Part shown: positions 5,020-7,480 of the stretch, one piece after another
Position numbering within the stretch: position 1 is the first letter of the stretch
How the letters are laid out: each line of letters begins with the position of its first letter
NCBI GenBank assembly: GCA_002371375.1
Contig: DFIB01000003.1
Coordinates: 1 to 7,480, forward strand
Source: Mageeibacillus sp. UBA3708
GTDB taxonomy: Bacteria > Bacillota > Clostridia > Saccharofermentanales > Saccharofermentanaceae
Length of the DNA: 7,480 nucleotides
Reading direction: 5' to 3'
The notes under the pieces: generated by a model
Told to the model about the DNA's origin: nothing
The model's input: the letters and a program-made list of their open reading frames with translations, nothing else
Databases searched by the model: none
Translations under genes and position numbers: made by a program

Positions 5020-7480
5020 AATCCTCCTCCTCGGTGATCTTAACGAGTTCATAAAGGATATTCATCGCTTCAAGAGGAGTAAGTCTTGTAATATCAATAC
5101 CGCGGACACATGACCGCAGTTTATCTTCTTTACGGTAGACAACATTGCCGGGATCAAATATTGATTCCTGACCGGGCATTGCTTCGGCGGACGGCATAAC
5201 GATGCCGTTCTCCACCTGGGTGCTGCCTGCAACCTTGAAGTTGCCTATCCTTTCGAGTTCGGAAAGGATTGCCTTGCTCCTGCCGAGCACATCAGAAGGA
5301 ACGCCGGCGAGCCTTGCAACTTCGATTCCGTAACTGTCTGATGTTCCGCCGTCCACGATCTTGTGGAGGAATACGACGCCGTCGTCATTCTCCTTGACGT
5401 CAACATGATTATTGAATACTCCGCGGCATATGCGGGCAAGCTGATTAAGTTCATGATAGTGCGTCGCAAAAATCGTTCTGCTGTACAGGACATTGGGATC
5501 CATAATATACTCAATCACTGCCCATGCTATCGACAGTCCGTCATATGTGCTCGTCCCTCTTCCGACTTCATCAAGAAGCAGAAGGCTCCTTCTTGTCGAA
5601 TGCCTCAGGATATAGCTGATCTCCTTCATCTCGACCATGAAGGTTGACTGTCCCATCGAGATATCATCCGAAGCACCAATCCTTGTAAATATATGATCCA
5701 CAAGGCCTATATGAGCGCTCTTTGCCGGAACAAAAGACCCGATCTGCGCCATCAGGACGATTATCGCTACCTGCCTCATATAGGTTGACTTACCAGCCAT
5801 ATTAGGTCCGGTAAGGACCATAAGCCTCTTATCGTCATTAAGCTCCGTATCATTGGATATGAACCCTGCGGGATCATTTGTCATCTTCTCTACAACGGGA
5901 TGCCGCCCTGCCTCTATCTCGATAACCTCGGAATTATCAACTGAGGGACGCACATAATTCTCTTCTGAGGCGAGCTGTGCAAGCGATGCAATTACATCGA
6001 TCAGAGCAACGGCCTTTGCAGTTGCAAATATCCTTGAGCACTGTTCGGAGACTTTTGTCCTTATCATGTTGAACAGCTCATACTCCAGCGCAATACGCTT
6101 GCTCGAAGCATTGACGACCTTATCCTCAAGCTCTTTGATCTCAGGGGTCACATAACGTTCGTTGTTAGCCAGTGTCTGCTTGCGGATATAGTTCTCCGGC
6201 ACGTTGTCTGCCTGTGACTTGGGAACCTCGATATAATACCCGAACACCTTGTTATAGCTGATCTTCAGCGTCTTGATCCCTGTCTTCTCGCGCTCGCTTG
6301 CTTCCATCTGAAGAATGTACTGTTTGGCATTCGTCGCTATCTCATAGAGTTCATCGCACTCCTGCGAGAAGCCGCGCTTAATTATATCTCCGTCCTTTAC
6401 TGTCAGGGGGCAGTCCTCGGAAATACTGGAATCAATGAGGTCACATACATCTTCAAGCGGATCGAGCAGGTCTTTGATCCTGCGCCATACTCCCTTGTCA
6501 AATCCTGATACACACTGAACGAGGAACGGAAGTTTGGACAGGGAATTACGAAGGGAGATCATATCCCTGGCGTTACAGCTGCCAAGAGATACCTTGCCGG
6601 CAAGTCTCTCGATATCGTAGAGACCCGTCAGGCACTCGAGAAGTTCCTGTCTGGCAATATATTTATCATATGCCTCCTCAACGGCATCAAGTCTGCTGTT
6701 GATCAGCGATGTTACTATAAGCGGTTCTTCCACCCACTTACGCAGAAGTCTGCCGCCCATCGCAGTCTTAGTTCTGTCAATTACACCGAGAAGCGATCCC
6801 TTTTTGCTTTTGGATCTTATCGTTGATGTCAGTTCCAGATTAACCCTTGTGAAATAATCAAGCTCCATCGTATCTGACATCTCAAAGCAGGTAATGCTGT
6901 TAAGATATGATACTCTGGAAGTCTTTGTCTCCTCTGCATACAGCACAATCGCACCGCACGCTGACAGCAGCATCATAGGATCGTAGAATTTATCTATGCC
7001 ATCGCACTGGATCTTCGCCTTTTTGATCACATCGCCCGAGAAATCACGGTCGCTTCTCTTTGTAAAGGAGCACGGGAATCCTTGTCTTATCACCGAGAAC
7101 TCCGCTGTCGCTTCGAAAGCCTGGTTATACAGGAGCTCCGACGGTCTGTATTTACCCACGATATTCATCAGATGTTCGCCGTTTGCTTCAAATGTAAGCT
7201 GTGTTGCTTCGAATTCACCCGTCGAGATATCTGCGATTGCCACGCCGAACTGCGAACCTACGCAATAAACGCTCATCAGGTAGTTGTTATCCCTTTCGAG
7301 CTCGCCGCCCATGAAATCCTGGGCAGTTCCGGGAGTCAGGATATTGACGATTCCCCTCTTAACAAGCCCTTTGGTGAGAGCCGGGTCTTCAAGCTGCTCG
7401 CAGATGGCAACCTTATAGCCTGAAGAGACGAGTTTCTGGGCATATGACTGGTATGAATGGAACGGAACGCCGCACATGGG
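5006..7480 (-). CDS. mutS: DNA mismatch repair protein MutS (start lies beyond right edge)
   Basis: MutS binds mismatches and small loops and, on ATP exchange, becomes a sliding clamp that recruits MutL. About 824 residues are visible. By comparison with E. coli MutS, roughly 67 N-terminal residues are missing, including the mismatch-probing Phe-x-Glu. Numbering from the first visible Met (7477): the rest of domain I (MCGVPFHSYQSYAQKLV, YKVAICEQLEDP) covers about 1-60, followed by the connector, the lever and the clamp (about 60-500), including NLELTSTI (213-220) and FGYYIEVPKSQ (412-422). The ATPase has Walker A GPNMAGKST (557-565), GASDDISMGQSTFMVEM (601-617), Walker B LLLLDEVGRGTSTYDG (632-647) and ATHYHEL (671-677). 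QESIF (770-774) resembles a sliding-clamp binding peptide, as Bacillus MutS QLSFF does. The dimerising tail LTPLEAMNILYEL ends the protein. No break or missing catalytic residue is seen. The Met at 7477 is internal (a Pro codon precedes it in frame), so it is not the start. Confidence 0.98.
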   Translation of the reverse strand, partial: PMCGVPFHSYQSYAQKLVSSGYKVAICEQLEDPALTKGLVKRGIVNILTPGTAQDFMGGELERDNNYLMSVYCVGSQFGVAIADISTGEFEATQLTFEANGEHLMNIVGKYRPSELLYNQAFEATAEFSVIRQGFPCSFTKRSDRDFSGDVIKKAKIQCDGIDKFYDPMMLLSACGAIVLYAEETKTSRVSYLNSITCFEMSDTMELDYFTRVNLELTSTIRSKSKKGSLLGVIDRTKTAMGGRLLRKWVEEPLIVTSLINSRLDAVEEAYDKYIARQELLECLTGLYDIERLAGKVSLGSCNARDMISLRNSLSKLPFLVQCVSGFDKGVWRRIKDLLDPLEDVCDLIDSSISEDCPLTVKDGDIIKRGFSQECDELYEIATNAKQYILQMEASEREKTGIKTLKISYNKVFGYYIEVPKSQADNVPENYIRKQTLANNERYVTPEIKELEDKVVNASSKRIALEYELFNMIRTKVSEQCSRIFATAKAVALIDVIASLAQLASEENYVRPSVDNSEVIEIEAGRHPVVEKMTNDPAGFISNDTELNDDKRLMVLTGPNMAGKSTYMRQVAIIVLMAQIGSFVPAKSAHIGLVDHIFTRIGASDDISMGQSTFMVEMKEISYILRHSTRRSLLLLDEVGRGTSTYDGLSIAWAVIEYIMDPNVLYSRTIFATHYHELNQLARICRGVFNNHVDVKENDDGVVFLHKIVDGGTSDSYGIEVARLAGVPSDVLGRSKAILSELERIGNFKVAGSTQVENGIVMPSAEAMPGQESIFDPGNVVYRKEDKLRSCVRGIDITRLTPLEAMNILYELVKITEEEDYGKD
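5023..5030 (-). promoter_or_regulatory. Ribosome binding site fixing the mutL start
   Basis: GGAGGAGG on the minus strand ends 3 bases before the ATG at 5019; its inner GGAGGA gives a more usual 5-base spacing. It lies inside the 3' end of mutS and downstream of the alternative ATG at 5052, which it therefore argues against. It allows strong independent initiation on top of coupling to mutS. Confidence 0.85.

Noticed and set aside
5020..5052. Longer mutL start at the ATG at 5052
   Set aside because: It would add MNSLRSPRRRI, absent from MutL proteins, and deepen the overlap with mutS. The strong GGAGGAGG stands directly before the ATG at 5019.
7082..7423. Plus-strand open frame of 113 residues opposite mutS
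   Set aside because: It is antisense to conserved MutS sequence, with no start signal and no recognisable domain.

Overview
This window is an ordinary-looking bacterial chromosome segment, most likely from a Clostridia-type Bacillota. The grounds are a Gram-positive-type LexA box, an endonuclease-type MutL, a tight mutS-mutL-miaA run, strong GGAGG-type ribosome sites on lexA and mutL, and AT-rich intergenic DNA around moderate-GC genes. I cannot name a genus. There are no RNA genes, CRISPR arrays, insertion sequences or long repeats.

Layout. Positions 1-212 (minus) hold the first 70 codons of an NADP-type glutamate dehydrogenase (gdhA). The 175 bases at 213-387 carry its likely promoter, a small inverted repeat, a leader hairpin and a weak terminator for the next operon. 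Two small minus-strand genes follow. The gene at 388-873 encodes a one-pass membrane protein with a very basic cytoplasmic half. The gene at 882-1382 encodes a 166-residue protein with a helix-turn-helix resembling sigma region 4. I recognise neither by name. A shared 85-base control region (1383-1467) separates them from lexA (1468-2124, plus). miaA, mutL and mutS (2204-7480, all minus) then run convergently towards lexA, and mutS is cut by the right edge.

How the genes fit together. The right part is a DNA mismatch repair operon: MutS recognises mismatches, MutL nicks the new strand, and the tRNA-modifying enzyme MiaA is co-transcribed. Both Mut proteins carry sequences that look like sliding-clamp binding peptides. 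The left-centre is the SOS switch. An exact match to the Gram-positive LexA box overlaps the -35 of a near-consensus lexA promoter, so lexA is very likely self-repressed. The same box lies where it could also block the divergent two-gene operon.

The most interesting part is that operon. It occupies the place held in Bacillus subtilis by the SOS-induced yneA cell-division inhibitor operon, but encodes unrelated-looking proteins. The second gene has no ribosome site of its own and is preceded by a perfect extended -10 element that would start transcription at its start codon. A damage-induced membrane module is a reasonable hypothesis, but nothing in the sequence proves it.
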